A DNA stretch of 64,000 nucleotides from Choanephora cucurbitarum (taxonomy: Eukaryota > Mucoromycota > Mucoromycetes > Mucorales > Choanephoraceae), in NCBI GenBank assembly GCA_025331435.1, contig JAIWNI010000017.1, positions 186,001 to 250,000 of the forward strand, given 5' to 3'. How positions within the stretch are numbered: position 1 is the stretch's first letter; every line of letters begins with the position of its first letter. The translations under genes and the position numbers were made by a program. This document shows, piece by piece, positions 40,626-52,434 of the stretch. Under the pieces are notes generated by a model, which saw nothing but the letters and a program-made list of their open reading frames with translations, was not told the DNA's origin and ran no database searches.

Positions 40626-42882
40626 TTATGATGCAGAGTTGTTAAAGTATTTGGGTGCCGCCAAAGGCAACCAAGCAGACTGAATGGCAGATACGCCACG
40701 TACATAGTGCTTTGTAGTGAAAACCAATTCGTTGTACAGGATGCCCTCTACACGTTTACCAAACATGGCAGAGCCAGGATGAATCTTTACAAGTTGGCTA
40801 CCAGACACGCTTTTGTATGAGCCATCAGGTTGTAACAAAGCAGTGTTCTGAAAGAATCCTGTCAAGAAGCACTTTAAAACTCTGTCTGTATCAGTGCCAC
40901 AACTTGATTTAGGATCCATGTCAATACGTTCACAAAATCGAATCAATTGATCGCGTACTTCCTGTTAGAAGCAGAAGAGTTATTTTTCAAATTGCTTCTC
41001 TTGTTTCTCAACTTACCATCGCAATCTTCACGTTTCTATTGTTGATGAAGTTCTCTTTACACCACTCAATATCGCCTTTGACTTCCCAATATGATTTGAG
41101 TACATTAAGTAGAGTCAAATGGTCACCGTCGGGATGAAGAAATTTCTTTCTTGCTTCAGCGGCTTGCTCTCTTTTATCAGAAGGAGTAAAGAAAATAGTA
41201 TCAACAGACAACAAAGAGATAATGGCAATGACTTCCAGAGTACATTCATATTCTCTTGATTGAATCAACACCTTCGAGTAGGTAGGGTCTAGAGGGAACT
41301 CTGCCATTTGTTTACCCAATTCAGATAAACCTCCTTTGTCATCAATAGCACCTAATGCATACAGTTCTTCCAATGCACGAATAAGTGATGCTCTTGAAGG
41401 TCTGTCCATATAATCAAACTCAAGTACATTTTCAATACCTGTTGCCTTTAACGAAAGCACAGCAGCAGCTAAATTACATCGTCTAATTTCAGGGACTGTG
41501 TCATCCTCCAATTCTCTGAATGCATCTTCAGTATAAAGTCGATAACAGACACCTGCTGCCTCTCTTCCTGCACGACCTGTTCGTTGCCAAGCAGAACTTT
41601 TTGAGATGGGATGAAGTAATAGAGACTCAACGCCGATTTTGGGATTGAATCCACGCAATTTAGCTAGTCCAGTGTCGATGACATATTTGATACCCGGGAT
41701 GGTAATACTGGTTTCTGCAATATTTGTAGATAAAATGACTTTACGTGTGTTTTCAGGCGCAGGATCAAACACTTTTTGTTGTTGAGATGGCGGTAAAGCG
41801 GCAAATAAAGGACATGCAAGTAATTTCTGTTGATGTGGGCGAAGCTGAGCTGAATATTCATTAACAAGCGCTGTCAAACTCTCGATGGCTTCTTGACCTG
41901 GCAAGAAAACAAGTATGTCTCCCTTTGGATTGTTCATATGAATCTGGAAGATAGATACTAATGCAGCATCTAAATAATCTGCTTGTGGTTCCACAGTAAA
42001 CATGGTATCTACAGGGTAAAGACGGCCTGACACATACAGAATTTTGGCTTGGTTGAAAAATTCACTGAATTTCTCAGCATCCAAAGTCGCACTCATGATG
42101 ACGATCTTCAATGGTTGAACGCCTTCTTTACTGGATCGGATTTGCTGGATCTTTTTGATCATACCAAACAGCATATCTGTTCGAAGTGTACGTTCGTGTG
42201 CTTCATCCAATACGACCACTTTGTATCGTAGTAAAAGTTCATCTGATAAGATTTCTCGCAACAGCATACCATCAGTCAAGTATTTGATAATAGTCTGTGG
42301 ACTAGATGTATCATCAAAACGAACTGTGTAACCCACTTTGGTGCCAAGTCGAGTCATTGTTTCTTCTGCAACACGCTTTGCCAAATTGACAGCAGCTACT
42401 CTTCTAGGTTGTGTAACTGCTACTCCTCCAAGATCTTTTGAAGCCAAACCTGCTTCTACAAGGAACTGAGGAATTTCTTTGTATTGAAGTCAGACAAAAC
42501 AGATAGAAACAGATGCTAAAACAAATAACTTACGAGTTGTTTTTCCAGAACCAGTCTCACCCATCACAATAACAGTATCATTTGTTTCTAGTGTCTTAAT
42601 GATTGATTCTCGGCCTGAAATACAGATCAAGAAAAAAAGGCTATTAGTTATGCTGTTTGGTTAATACTAGGCATCGATCTCACCAGAATAGATAGGCAAT
42701 TGCTTTCGAAATTCAAGCATTTCTCGCTTCTTCTTCTTAAACTCAGCATGGTCAAGTCGTTTGGTCTTCGCATTAAACTTTTCATTGTGGTTTTTCCTTT
42801 GCTTCTTGCTGTTATCTTTATTGTCTTTAAACTCGAAATCAGCTTCTTTGTCTTGTTCCTGAAAATCAACCACTCGTTTCAT
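40626..42882 (-). CDS. DEAH-box RNA helicase, DHX33-like
   Basis: An ATP-dependent RNA helicase of the DEAH group, nucleolar or cytosolic in relatives (DHX33 acts in rRNA transcription and translation initiation). Exon 1 is basic (MKRVVDFQEQDKEADF, then FRKQLPIYSG). The second exon gives Walker A GETGSGKTTQIPQFL across another intron. The main exon has TQPRRVAAVNLAKRV, DEAH in VVLDEAHERT, motif III MSATLDAEKF, STNIAETSITI and QRTGRAGREAAG. The HA2 and OB-fold C-terminus ends RGVSAIQSAWLPLAAPKYF. The final part resembles both DHX33 and DHX35; the short N-terminus and RKQLPIYSGRESI favour DHX33. The start at 42882 is preferred; an upstream in-frame ATG (42936) would add a hydrophobic MHFFEGFSFNIFL leader that does not fit. 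Confidence 0.9.
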
Positions 42883-44375
42883 TGTTTGTACTGTTGATAG
42901 AAATATGTTGAAAGAGAATCCTTCAAAAAAGTGCATTTGATTTTTTTGTCATAATTTAATTTTACAAAGTCACATACAACAGTCACTTCCGTTTGCCTAG
43001 AATGCATAAAGCTCTTCAATGGTGTCTTGATGAATTTGCATTAATGTAGATGTTATCCAAATCAATAACAGAGATTCGCAAATACAACAAGTACTTAGAA
43101 GAGCCTTTATTGAATGTTTTTTTCAGGCAATGTTTGGTTCTTTAAGTCGCCTGATTTAAAATCAAAAGTACCAAGTGATGAGCATTTTGAACGCAGTATG
43201 AAACCTCATGCTCCCTCCTCGTCGCGGCAGTATTCTATTTGCCTCCCCCCCTCCCCTTTTTTTTTTCGAAAAAATAAGTCTTACATCAGGTAATCCGTTA
43301 CTCATGTGTTCCTCTTGAAAGACTTCAAAGTAAATGTTAATTAGCCAATAGAAATAAGGCCAACAGCATCTAGCCTTTGTATTAGGGACCAGCTTTCTAC
43401 TTTTAGTTGATGAAGGAATGTCTGGCTTTCGGGACGCTAATTCTGACTTCTTATGTTGCAACCCACAGTTACTTTACCCTCTCAGTACAAAATCTCAGGA
43501 TAGTTGTTCACCTGCCAGTACAAACATTAGCTTTTGTTTATATGTTGCTATACATGAAGTGATTTGCAACAATTGCTTTGTATTGTTTCTTTTTCTATTT
43601 CTTTTTTACAAGCAGCATTTATTCAAGGTTTGATTACAATCAAATTGTTAGCAAGACAGCACATGTGTGATGTAATAAGAACAAATGCTTACTATGTGTT
43701 TAGTTGCTGATATAAGAGCACACAGCACGATAAAACTTTCGGCTAGGCATTTTTTTTTACAAAAAGTCTGAATTGATATGCAAATGGACATGAATAGCTA
43801 TTGGACACGAATAGTCTTACCGAAAGAAGAGAATAGATTTATGGGCTGTTCTTTTCACATATTCGTTTTTTGATGCAGTCGTAAGACCTCAGTGCTTTTG
43901 CTGGTTAATATGCCTTCACAAATGATGAGTGACACTTGCAAGATAAATTTGCTGTTTCTAGGGGCATGACTCAACTCTTTTTTGGTATTCCAGAGTATGT
44001 GGATTACTTTTTCCTTATCAGACCATTCAACTATACCTCAATACTTCTTCAACAAGAATGAAAAAGAAATCACGTTTGAGTAAGTAACAAAGCAAAGTGC
44101 GTACATAAAAAAGACCAGTTTATTTCGTATAGCATTTTTTTTTTGAAAGTATGCATGAGTTGAAGAGAAAGAGGATTGTATGCTTAAAAAATAAAAAGAG
44201 AGCATAAGAAAAGCAAGATATAATACAGCCAAGAAGAGAAATAAAGCAAAATGAATTGAAAGAAAAAGAGAAAAGGACGATAGATAGGTGTATATACATA
44301 TACATATGTGTAAAATGAGTATAAAGAAGGGAGTGTTGAGTAGGATATATAAATTCATAAGCGAGATGAACAAAG
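42883..44375. other. intergenic between helicase and MADS paralogue 2
   Basis: No gene that can be supported. A minus-strand frame at 43162-43461 (includes KARCCWPYFYWLINIYFEVF) has an odd Trp/Cys/Tyr-rich composition and no match; it may be a transposon scrap. The end near 44376 is the 3' side of the MADS gene. Confidence 0.4.
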
Positions 44376-45744
44376 TTAGCCTGCAGTAGGTTGTATTTTC
44401 ATCTTTTTAGTATGAGGGTTTTCATATCCTGTAGGCGCTTGCCTTTTTTCAGCACTACAAAAAGAAGCAAAAAGTTTAATGAAAAGGTAGATTTGGATGA
44501 TATTTGCTACATACCTTTCGTCAGAACGCGTATTGCTCAGAGGGGAAGGTCGATAATCTCGAGTGTTAGATGGCCAATGAAACGTGTTAGGGTTTGTCGG
44601 TGTGGCCGAGAAATTTAATGGACTTGGCAATTCATGTTGTTGGTAGAATTCGGGATAGAATGTTGAAGGCGAAGGCAAGTTTTGAGCAAACTGTGAAGGG
44701 AGAGATGAAGGTGGACCCAATGCGCTTCTCTAAAAACGTTTTAAATAAGCAAAAATGAGAGAAGAAGCAAATGATATAATTCTCTTACTTGTGAGCGTGT
44801 AGTAGATAGAGGCAACCGATCTGTAGCTTGCTTAGGGCTTTCTTCACTAGGAATTTGAACTCGAAGATTGGGACGTTTGTAGCTCTCTGAATCCAATTCA
44901 GTAGTGCTTTTGGGAGAAGCTATTGATTGAGAGACTGGAGGCGTGAGAGGCAACTGTTGTTGTTCCTTAACATGATAAAAACTTGCAGGCTGAGGTGGCG
45001 AAGGATAAGTCATGTTACCACCAGGAAGCATCATTGGTTGAGTCTGAGGTGAAGGCGTATACATGATTGGTCGTGATTGCGCATAACTAGAATTAGGCTT
45101 TTGGTTTATATGAATAAGGTTAGCAAAAAGGTCTTAAGAGAATGAGAGAGAAAAAGACTGTACCATATACATTGGATAGAGTTCATAGTTTTGCATTGCT
45201 TGTGAAACAGATGGGTGCTGAGCCATTGATGTGCGTTCAGAAGTGTAGTTCATCGCATTATACTCCATTGGTTTTTGCTGTGGTTGTTGTGATTGAGATT
45301 GAGGTTGAGGTGTTTCTTCATGATCTGAAAAATCCTGAAAACTGTCTTCCTCACCCTTCTCGCTTGAATTGACAAACTATTCAGACATGTAAACGATTAT
45401 GAAATGATAAAGTAGAGTTGAATTGACTTACATCTCCATTGCTTTTGCTTTCGTATGGCTCATCATACTATTTAAAAGAGAAAGCTGTAAGTCAAAAGAA
45501 CAATAAAACAATCAATTACAAATCTAACCTCGGTATATCGCATCAAAACTTTATCAATATCAGTGCTTGCATATTGGACAAGCTTGTTGTTGGAATTGTT
45601 GAGAATAATAAGGGCAATTTCACAATTGCAAAGAACACTGAGTTCATAGGCTTTCTTCATTAAACCATGCTTTCGTTTGAGAAAAGTAACTTGTCGATTA
45701 CGATCGTCAGTAATAGGTTGAATTCTAATCTTCTTGCGTCCCAT
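44376..45744 (-). CDS. MADS-box transcription factor, MEF2/Rlm1 type (paralogue 2)
   Basis: Begins [18 protein letters not shown] and runs without an intron through [40 protein letters not shown] and KVLMRYTE. The MADS and MEF2 domains match paralogue 1 closely, but paralogue 1 has an intron after NRQ that this copy lacks. Several short exons follow with acidic, Gln- and Pro-rich sequence, then [20 protein letters not shown] and the conserved block [42 protein letters not shown]. The last exon ends [17 protein letters not shown], a basic, NLS-like tail. LRVQIP also occurs in paralogue 1. The pair probably arose by duplication; both look intact. Regulation by MAP kinase is inferred from family and SP/TP content. 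Confidence 0.9.
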
Positions 45745-45828
45745 GTTCTATAGAGTGAATGTAGAGTAGAAAATGATTAGTATTATAATTATACATGTTG
45801 ATATTTTTGGCTTGTACCTTCTTTTTTT

Positions 45829-45838
45829 TTATTAATAG
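45829..45838. promoter_or_regulatory. MEF2 consensus site upstream of MADS paralogue 2
   Basis: ttattaatag fits YTAWWWWTAR and lies 85 bases upstream of the start at 45744, close to the distance (105 bases) of the site before paralogue 1. Possible autoregulation or cross-regulation. Confidence 0.35.
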
Positions 45839-46031
45839 TTGTGCTAAATAAATATGAAATTCGTATATATAGTGTGAAGAGAGAAGGAAAGAGAGAAACA
45901 ATTGGGGGTTTTTTTTGGGTTCTTTAAAAAAAGAAATGATGTATTTATAGAATATATTATCATTATTGCTTAAGCTTTGATTGGATGAAAACTTTTTTAC
46001 TTTTATTTTTAGCAGCAGACACGGTTCATTT

Positions 46032-46931
46032 CTAGAACATGCTTCTATTCAATTCAGACATAATAATGCTGCCTGCATTGGCGACATTGAGTGATTCAAC
46101 TCCAGGGTACATTGGTAAGGAAACTTTAATTTCTTTGTCAAGCAATTCCCCTACACCATGGTGCTCTGAACTCAAAATTAGAGCTACTCTCTTTGGTACC
46201 TCCTTGAATGGTCCATTTTGAAAGTTCCAAAACCATATACCTCTCCCTGGCTCCAATGTGTTATATTCAGGTGACCAAAGATCACTTGATTTGGTGTCTT
46301 TAGGTAGCATATCTGCCACTAAGGGTGTATAGTTTTGCTCTCTTAAATGGTCCAAAATAATCCGCATATTGGGATAGGCTACATGAGGCCAGACCACTGT
46401 AAGACCCCTAGAAGCACGCACTGTTTTGTCATTATAAAGATCACACGTTCCAGAGGCGTTCACGCCAGCATGCCAACCCAAAGCCTTTGCGGTACGAACT
46501 AGTGTACCTAAATTGCCAGGGTCAGTGATCTTATCAAACACAAGCAATCGGTCTTGCTTAAATACTTCTTGCTCTGTCTTTTCGGGTATGGGTATCTCTG
46601 CAAATATATCATGTTTAGCAGGTTTAGATGATGTTCCCAGCGCACGGCGCACTACGTTTATATCAGCCAAGTAATATTGATTTGCTGGTAAAAGAGAAGG
46701 ATCCTTAAAGACAGAAAGTCCAGGCTGCTTCATTTCAGGATCCTTGCGCGATGTTGTGATTGCGAGGGAGGCGATCTTGCAACCCTGCTTATGAAGTTCG
46801 CGGATCGTTTTCGCACCTTGTACAAGGACTGACTTATGATCAAGTCGATATTGTTTTTTTTCTCGAAGCGCTATCCAATGCTTAGCCACAGCATTGTGCT
46901 GACTGGTTATTTCCTTGAACAGTTTTGACAT
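46032..46931 (-). CDS. SpoU/TrmH-family RNA 2'-O-ribose methyltransferase
   Basis: A single-exon gene of 299 codons. The N-terminal substrate-binding part is SKLFKEITSQHNAVAKHWIA with LVQGAKTIRELHKQG. The knotted SPOUT methyltransferase domain has motif 1 DPGNLGTLVRTAKALG, motif 2 RVALILSSEHHGVG and motif 3 SLPMYPGVESLNVANAGSII, the three that form the SAM site and dimer. The two-part layout fits the mitochondrial MRM3/RNMTL1 type, which methylates the large-subunit rRNA peptidyl-transferase loop. No clear presequence is visible, so location is uncertain. No introns, unlike most genes here; this is common for the family in fungi or could mean a bacterial origin long ago. Confidence 0.88.
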   Translation of the reverse strand: MSKLFKEITSQHNAVAKHWIALREKKQYRLDHKSVLVQGAKTIRELHKQGCKIASLAITTSRKDPEMKQPGLSVFKDPSLLPANQYYLADINVVRRALGTSSKPAKHDIFAEIPIPEKTEQEVFKQDRLLVFDKITDPGNLGTLVRTAKALGWHAGVNASGTCDLYNDKTVRASRGLTVVWPHVAYPNMRIILDHLREQNYTPLVADMLPKDTKSSDLWSPEYNTLEPGRGIWFWNFQNGPFKEVPKRVALILSSEHHGVGELLDKEIKVSLPMYPGVESLNVANAGSIIMSELNRSMF

Positions 46932-49900
46932 TGTGGCAAGTGCAAAATTTCTATAAATAAAAAAGAAAGAAAGAAATATCTTCTAATTGAAGATGTAACA
47001 TTTCGAAATTTGGTAATGAGTCACAGTGTTGGTAAAATTCAAATAGAGATATATACCAAGTGTTCCACCTTCAGTCTGAATAAGATTGCACTAGATGCAG
47101 TGATTGGAATTTGATGAAAATAACACTGTTGAATCAGAAAAAAGTATGCAAATCTCTTGGTATGCCTTTTATTTTTGATTGAATAAGTTCAGCGCAATTA
47201 GCAGCAAGGAAGAGCATCTTTCAGCTAAAAGACTCCAGCTCATAATCAATTTTTGGGGTGAAACATTAGATATGTATTTCTAATGAATTTTAGTCGTTTG
47301 CCCTGCTATTTGGCTTCTGTTTTAAGGTTACAGAAAGGTCAATTTATTAACTCATTTATTGCTTAAATAACATTTCCTTATTATTTTATTTTTAATCGTA
47401 AGCTGTCTTTAATTACTGCATCAATTTGCAAAACTTATTTTCATAGTGATATCAACCCATGGTGGCTACTTTCCTATTTTCGGCTTTCTGAGTTTAAGAA
47501 GATGCTGTAGAAAGAGGGTTGCAATTACTCTTTAAGGCAGATTCTAGTCGTGCACATACACACAAACAGTAATTGATTTGTGTAGCATCAATCATTTGTA
47601 ATATGTGCAACATAAGCATTTGATTGATACAAACAGTCTACTGGCTTACAGACATTAAGGGGATTGAATCAGGACGTTTTCTTATTTTATACAGTTTTTT
47701 TTCTGTGAATGCGTTATTTTAACGTTTGTTTTTCAGGGCTTAGTTGCAATTGCTGCTTCATCTGTGAATATTCAATTTTGAAGCATGTTCGATTTAAGAG
47801 TGCTGTCTTAAAATTCTGAGAATCATTGGTATACTCTCATTCCATTCTATAAAAGTTTGCTTCAAAATCAAAGATGATTGCATATCAGATTGATCAAGTG
47901 GTAACATTCTGATTGTCCTCCTAGAGCAGCATTTCTCGGCTATGATTTCATGTTGCCAGTCAAATCACTATGACAACTCAAAGTTTAAGATATCTTCAAA
48001 TGAGAGCTAAATTTCGAATAACACATCAGTTTCGTAAATAAAAGATTGGCTTTTCTGTTGATAAGCTGATAGAATCAATTAGCTTTAGTCCTATTGAAGT
48101 TGTTACTGATATTCTACATTTATATTCTAGACTCTTCTGTTTTCTCTCTTAGCGTTAATTATAGACGGGTCTCAATGCATTCTTTATGAGAACAAAACAT
48201 ACAAGGTTCAAGAGCGTTTCGGCACATAATTTGATAGCTTCTACAAATTTTTCCAATGTTGTCACCAATTCGCCAACTATCTTCCTTTTTCAGCAACAAT
48301 TTTGGGGACATTCCTTTTATAGATCGATACAGCCCAAAGGTCATTCGGAGCTATAGAAAAAGCTGTTTTGCGATGTGGAGATACTATGACTATTGATGAT
48401 TTGAGCGTATCAAAAAGGAAAAAAAATACTTGGTACTTCATCGACTATGAAGACGGTCATGAAGTTCATACAATAGTCGCTTTATTTAAGAGTGTGCATA
48501 ATCTTAAATCGAATGGTATTTTAGCGTTTGAAGCGATTTTCAAGTTGAAGGATTGCACTCTTATACCATGCATATTCTTAAATCAAACACTCTTAAATAG
48601 AGCGACTACTGTAACTATTAGAGCGAATTTACAAAAGAACAATTCTGACAAATTGGCAATCCTTCTAACATGTGGGATTTTGTTTCCGTCTTTGATCTGC
48701 AGGCAGAGCATATCAAGCTCCTGAACCTTTCCTTAAACGGCAAACAAGGGACTCGCAGAAACATATAACACCTGATAGAGAAATTAAGCCTTAGTGTTCT
48801 TTATCTTTTTCAAAGCAAAGAAAGAAAACTATTAGCAGTCTATTTTTTGTTTAAGCATCATGACCAGAGCGTGAAAGCTTTGAGATTCAGTTTATTCCTG
48901 GTAATGCTTTATAGTTACTTTGTTTCCAAATGTTAAGATTCACAGCACAATTAGCAGAACGTACTATTTCTAAAAGAACCCAATCGAGAAAATTCTCAAA
49001 GAATAGATCGTCGATTACAAAAAAGGTATCTCATCTGGCTGGAACAAAGAAAGTGGAGTTGAAAATGAAAGTTATCACGGAAAAAGACAAAAGTGGTTTA
49101 GTTCTAGTTTCACCACAAAAGGGATTCAAATCAGGTAAATAACAAGTATCAGATACAGCTACTTCCTTCACAAAGAGAAGGCATGGTCAATTGGGAAGCA
49201 CAACGCGAAGATTATTATATATAAAGTTATAAAAAAAAGACTAGCTGTATCTTACAAAAAAGTTGAACAAATGAAAGAGAGTTTGAATACAAAATCTAAA
49301 GTTTTTGTTTCATGTCATTGATCTAAATACGGATGTTGAAGAAGCCATTACAATTTCAGCTAACATTGAAACCATATTTTTATGATCGTTATCAACGACA
49401 ATGAAAAACAGTTTCATCGCGAACTAGAAATTCATTTCTGGCCCTTCGATTCGTTATAACTCGGTTTCAGCTTAACCAAATCCAATTGAGCGGTCAAAAC
49501 TATCATACATTCGAACTCCAAAGCAAATCTCGAATGTGATGCTTTGCTGTCTTACTTAGATCGAAATCCCTATTTAGTACAAAAAGAAGTTAGCCAAACT
49601 CCTTATTGAGATGCGTATACTAATGAAGAAACGTTTAAGTGCAAGGCCTAAATTTCCAGAAAGAAAAGTATATATAAACTGCATGATATTGATTCTTGGT
49701 TTTGAGATGAAGATCAAAAGCTCCAATGTGCATTAAACAGAAACAGAAGTTTTTGTTTTGATGCTCCGACCAAGAACTCGAAGATCTTTCATGTTTGTAC
49801 GACTTTCATCGAAAAACTTCAGAAAAGCCATATTTCTTGATGAGAATTGCTTTTTGTAGGGAGACTCAGTGAATAAGCAAAGTGTCAATTTTTCTAAAAT

Positions 49901-50416
49901 AAACAAAGACTGGAGTTTGATCTTTACATGTAGCTTATCATTTACATGTCTTGTAGCATGGATAATACACTAACTCTGGATTGGCTGGTATTGTCAAGAA
50001 TCAATAAAAGAACAGAGCAATGCCAGTGAGATGTAACTTCGTCTGTTACACAAAACGTGCAAAAACGAATTCAACTGACAAAGCATATCCATTATCAAGT
50101 CAAACCAAATAATTTGAAGCAGTCACTTTGTTCCTGTTGATTTTCCCGCGTACCTGAATCAGTTTCTAAAAAGTCATCTGACAGGCAAAAGCGGTAGGAT
50201 ACACTAAAATAGGGAGGGAAAGCCCGTATGGTACCGAAGAGAATAGCCAGTTGTGCCTTCTAGCTTTGAGAAATAAGTCGGATTTTTTTACCTTTTTCGT
50301 ACAACAAAAGGACCTCGAAATTGATAAAAACCCAAATAATCTGTACACCTATCTTTAAGAAAAAAAATTGAATACACATTTTTCCTCATTTTCTTTTACT
50401 TTCACTCTATTATCTA
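46932..50416. other. 3.5 kb gene-poor region with broken frames and a nested inverted repeat
   Basis: No intact gene. Frames at 48159-48344, 48368-48724 and 48930-49142 are short and unrecognised; the middle one spans the inverted repeat at 48471-48611. Across 48.7-50.1 kb several frames read like decayed protein sequence with many stops, consistent with an old element. The last 200 bases form the P450 promoter, with T/C tracts. Confidence 0.4.
48471..48611. repeat. imperfect inverted repeat (25-base arms) with a nested direct repeat
   Basis: Arm 1 (48471-48495, caatagtcgctttatttaag plus agtgt) pairs with arm 2 (48587-48611) at 23 of 25 positions, loop 91 bases. Inside the loop an atggtat/ataccat pair continues the symmetry. 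Between these stems the block gcataatcttaaatc (48496-48510) recurs as gcatattcttaaatc (48570-48584) in the same orientation, so it is direct inside an otherwise inverted structure. This could be the remains of a small hairpin element or of inversion between arms. Confidence 0.7.
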
Positions 50417-52176
50417 ATGTCGTTTATTAGTCCTGCTGGTGGTGCTTTGATTATAAGTAGTGCTATTTATCTATTATTCTTGAACAGAAAAAAGAAGGAG
50501 CATCTTCCACCTACAGCTCCTGGCTATTTGCCTGTCATTGGGCATCTGTTAGAAATTGCAAAGCCTGAACCTCTTTACGCTATGTTCGATCGCTGGAGCA
50601 AGGAATTAGGGCCAGTTTATACCTGCTATTTTGGTACCCAGCGCTGGATTATTCTTAATGATATTGAAGCTATAAAGGATCTTGTTGTCGAAAGAGGTTC
50701 AGTCTACTCTTCTAGAAAATTACCTGATGTACTTGTTCAAGATTTGTTTGAAGGAGGTATGCCATCTGAGATACAAAACAACGGATAATACACCCAGAAA
50801 ATAATTGTGTTGAGATCTTTTTTACTAATTAAATTTACCTTTTCGCAGACAAAGGTGGTGGTTTTGCTTTCTTGCCTTATGGAAATCACTGGCGTCAATT
50901 GCGTCGTGTTGGTAATGTGTTGTAACACTTGTGAGCAACGAATTGTCATTGACAGCCCCTTTCCTTTTGCATAAATAGCTCATGGAGGTTTAGTCAGATC
51001 AAAGATCGATAGTTACCAACCCATCTTAGATGACCGCCGCATCACATTTTTGTCCCATCTCTATAAACTTTCTCAAACAGACGCTAATGCTACCAAAGGT
51101 GTTGACTTGGCACACACAATTGAACACTATACAATGACAACCATCCTTACCATTGCTTACGGCGATATGTGCTCCTTTGAACCTGGAGATCCTGATCTTC
51201 ATAGCGCTTTCAACATTACAGAGCAAGCCGCGAAAGCCATGAGTCCATCTGATCAAATCAAGGAGTTCTTTCCAATTTTAAAAACTATTTGGCCCATTGA
51301 GCGTAAAAGATTTGCCGATATACGCCATGGTATGGAAGCATTTTATGGCAAGTTGCAAAAGGAATTTAGAGAGAAGATGGAAAAGGGCCAAGTGCAAGAT
51401 TGTTTTGTCAAGACTATTATTGAATCTGGCGAATTGACAGATCTTCAATTACAACACTTTGTTGGTCTCTTTGTGGGTGCTGGTTCAGACACAACTACTG
51501 CTACTTTAGAATGGACCATCGCATTTTTAGCCAATCATCCCGAAATTCAAGAAAAGGCTTTCATGGAAATCAAGGAACAGATCGGTCTTGATCGCCTTCC
51601 TAATGCTCAAGATGGTAATTATACATGAATAGTCAACCATATGTCCGTGTACTCATATTTTTAATTGAAACAGAGTCCAAGTTGTTGTATCTCCAATGTA
51701 TTATTTTAGAAGTCCTTAGAATTCGTGCACCAACGCCCATGTCTATTCCCCATGCTACTAGCAAAGATGATGTTTACAAAAACTGGCTAATTCCCAAAGA
51801 TACCACTATTATCATGAACCTCTATTCAGTTCATATGGACCCTGTTCGATTCCCTAATCCTCACTCATTTATTCCCGAAAGACATCTTGAATATGTTAAA
51901 GAGACACAAGATAGACACAAGATTAGTCAAAATGTCGAAGACCGCCCTCACATGAGTTTTTCTACTGGTCGTCGTGTCTGTGTTGGCATCCACTTAGCAG
52001 AAAGAAGTCTTTTTATGGCCGCTTCTATGTTAATCTCTTGCTTCAAATTCGAAAGAGTTTCTGAGGATCTCATTGATGTTGATAGCCCCAGAGACATGAA
52101 GGCTCCTACCATGCTTCCTCAGCATTATAATGTTCGTCTTGTGCCTCGCCATGATGGTATCAAGAATTTCTTTTAA
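50417..52176 (+). CDS. cytochrome P450 monooxygenase
   Basis: A membrane-anchored haem monooxygenase of the ER. Four exons join at LFEGGDKGGGFAFLPYG, LRRVAHGGLVRSK and NAQDESKLLYLQC. The N-terminus has an anchor helix (GGALIISSAIYLLFL) followed by basic residues and the Pro-rich hinge PPTAPGYLPVIGHL. GNHWRQLRR is helix C. GAGSDTTTATLEW is the I-helix oxygen-binding site. EVLRIRAP is the ExxR motif of helix K. PERHLEY is the PERF-like region, and SFSTGRRVCVGIHLAERSL holds the haem-binding Cys (FxxGRRxCxG). Length about 500 residues, normal for the superfamily. It resembles fungal E-class group I enzymes, such as the CYP families expanded in Mucoromycota; the substrate cannot be read. No reductase or cluster genes lie beside it. 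Confidence 0.94.
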
Positions 52177-52182
52177 AATAAA
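52177..52182 (+). terminator. poly(A) signal AATAAA immediately after P450 stop
   Basis: AATAAA directly abuts the TAA stop at 52174-52176, giving a very short 3' untranslated region if used. Confidence 0.5.
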
Positions 52183-52434
52183 TATTGTAGAAGCCTAATT
52201 TATAAGATGAGCCCAAAAAGGCATACACTTCTATGCATATGTACTAATGTAGTTGGGCGATCTAATGTTAGTCATTGCACTTTATTCTGCTGTACATCTT
52301 GAGACTTTTGTTTCAGAAGGTATTTGATTTCGGTTGTCAGTTACAGTTACACACGGCTAAATCCTTCTGTATGACGTGGATTTAAGCTTGTTTGTTTCAA
52401 ATAAATACCTTTTTTTTACCGAGTACATACTACA

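Noticed and set aside
43162..43461. Minus-strand frame with a Trp/Cys/Tyr-rich centre
   Set aside because: It includes G-runs and poly-Lys from simple sequence and matches nothing; kept only as a comment in the intergenic entry.
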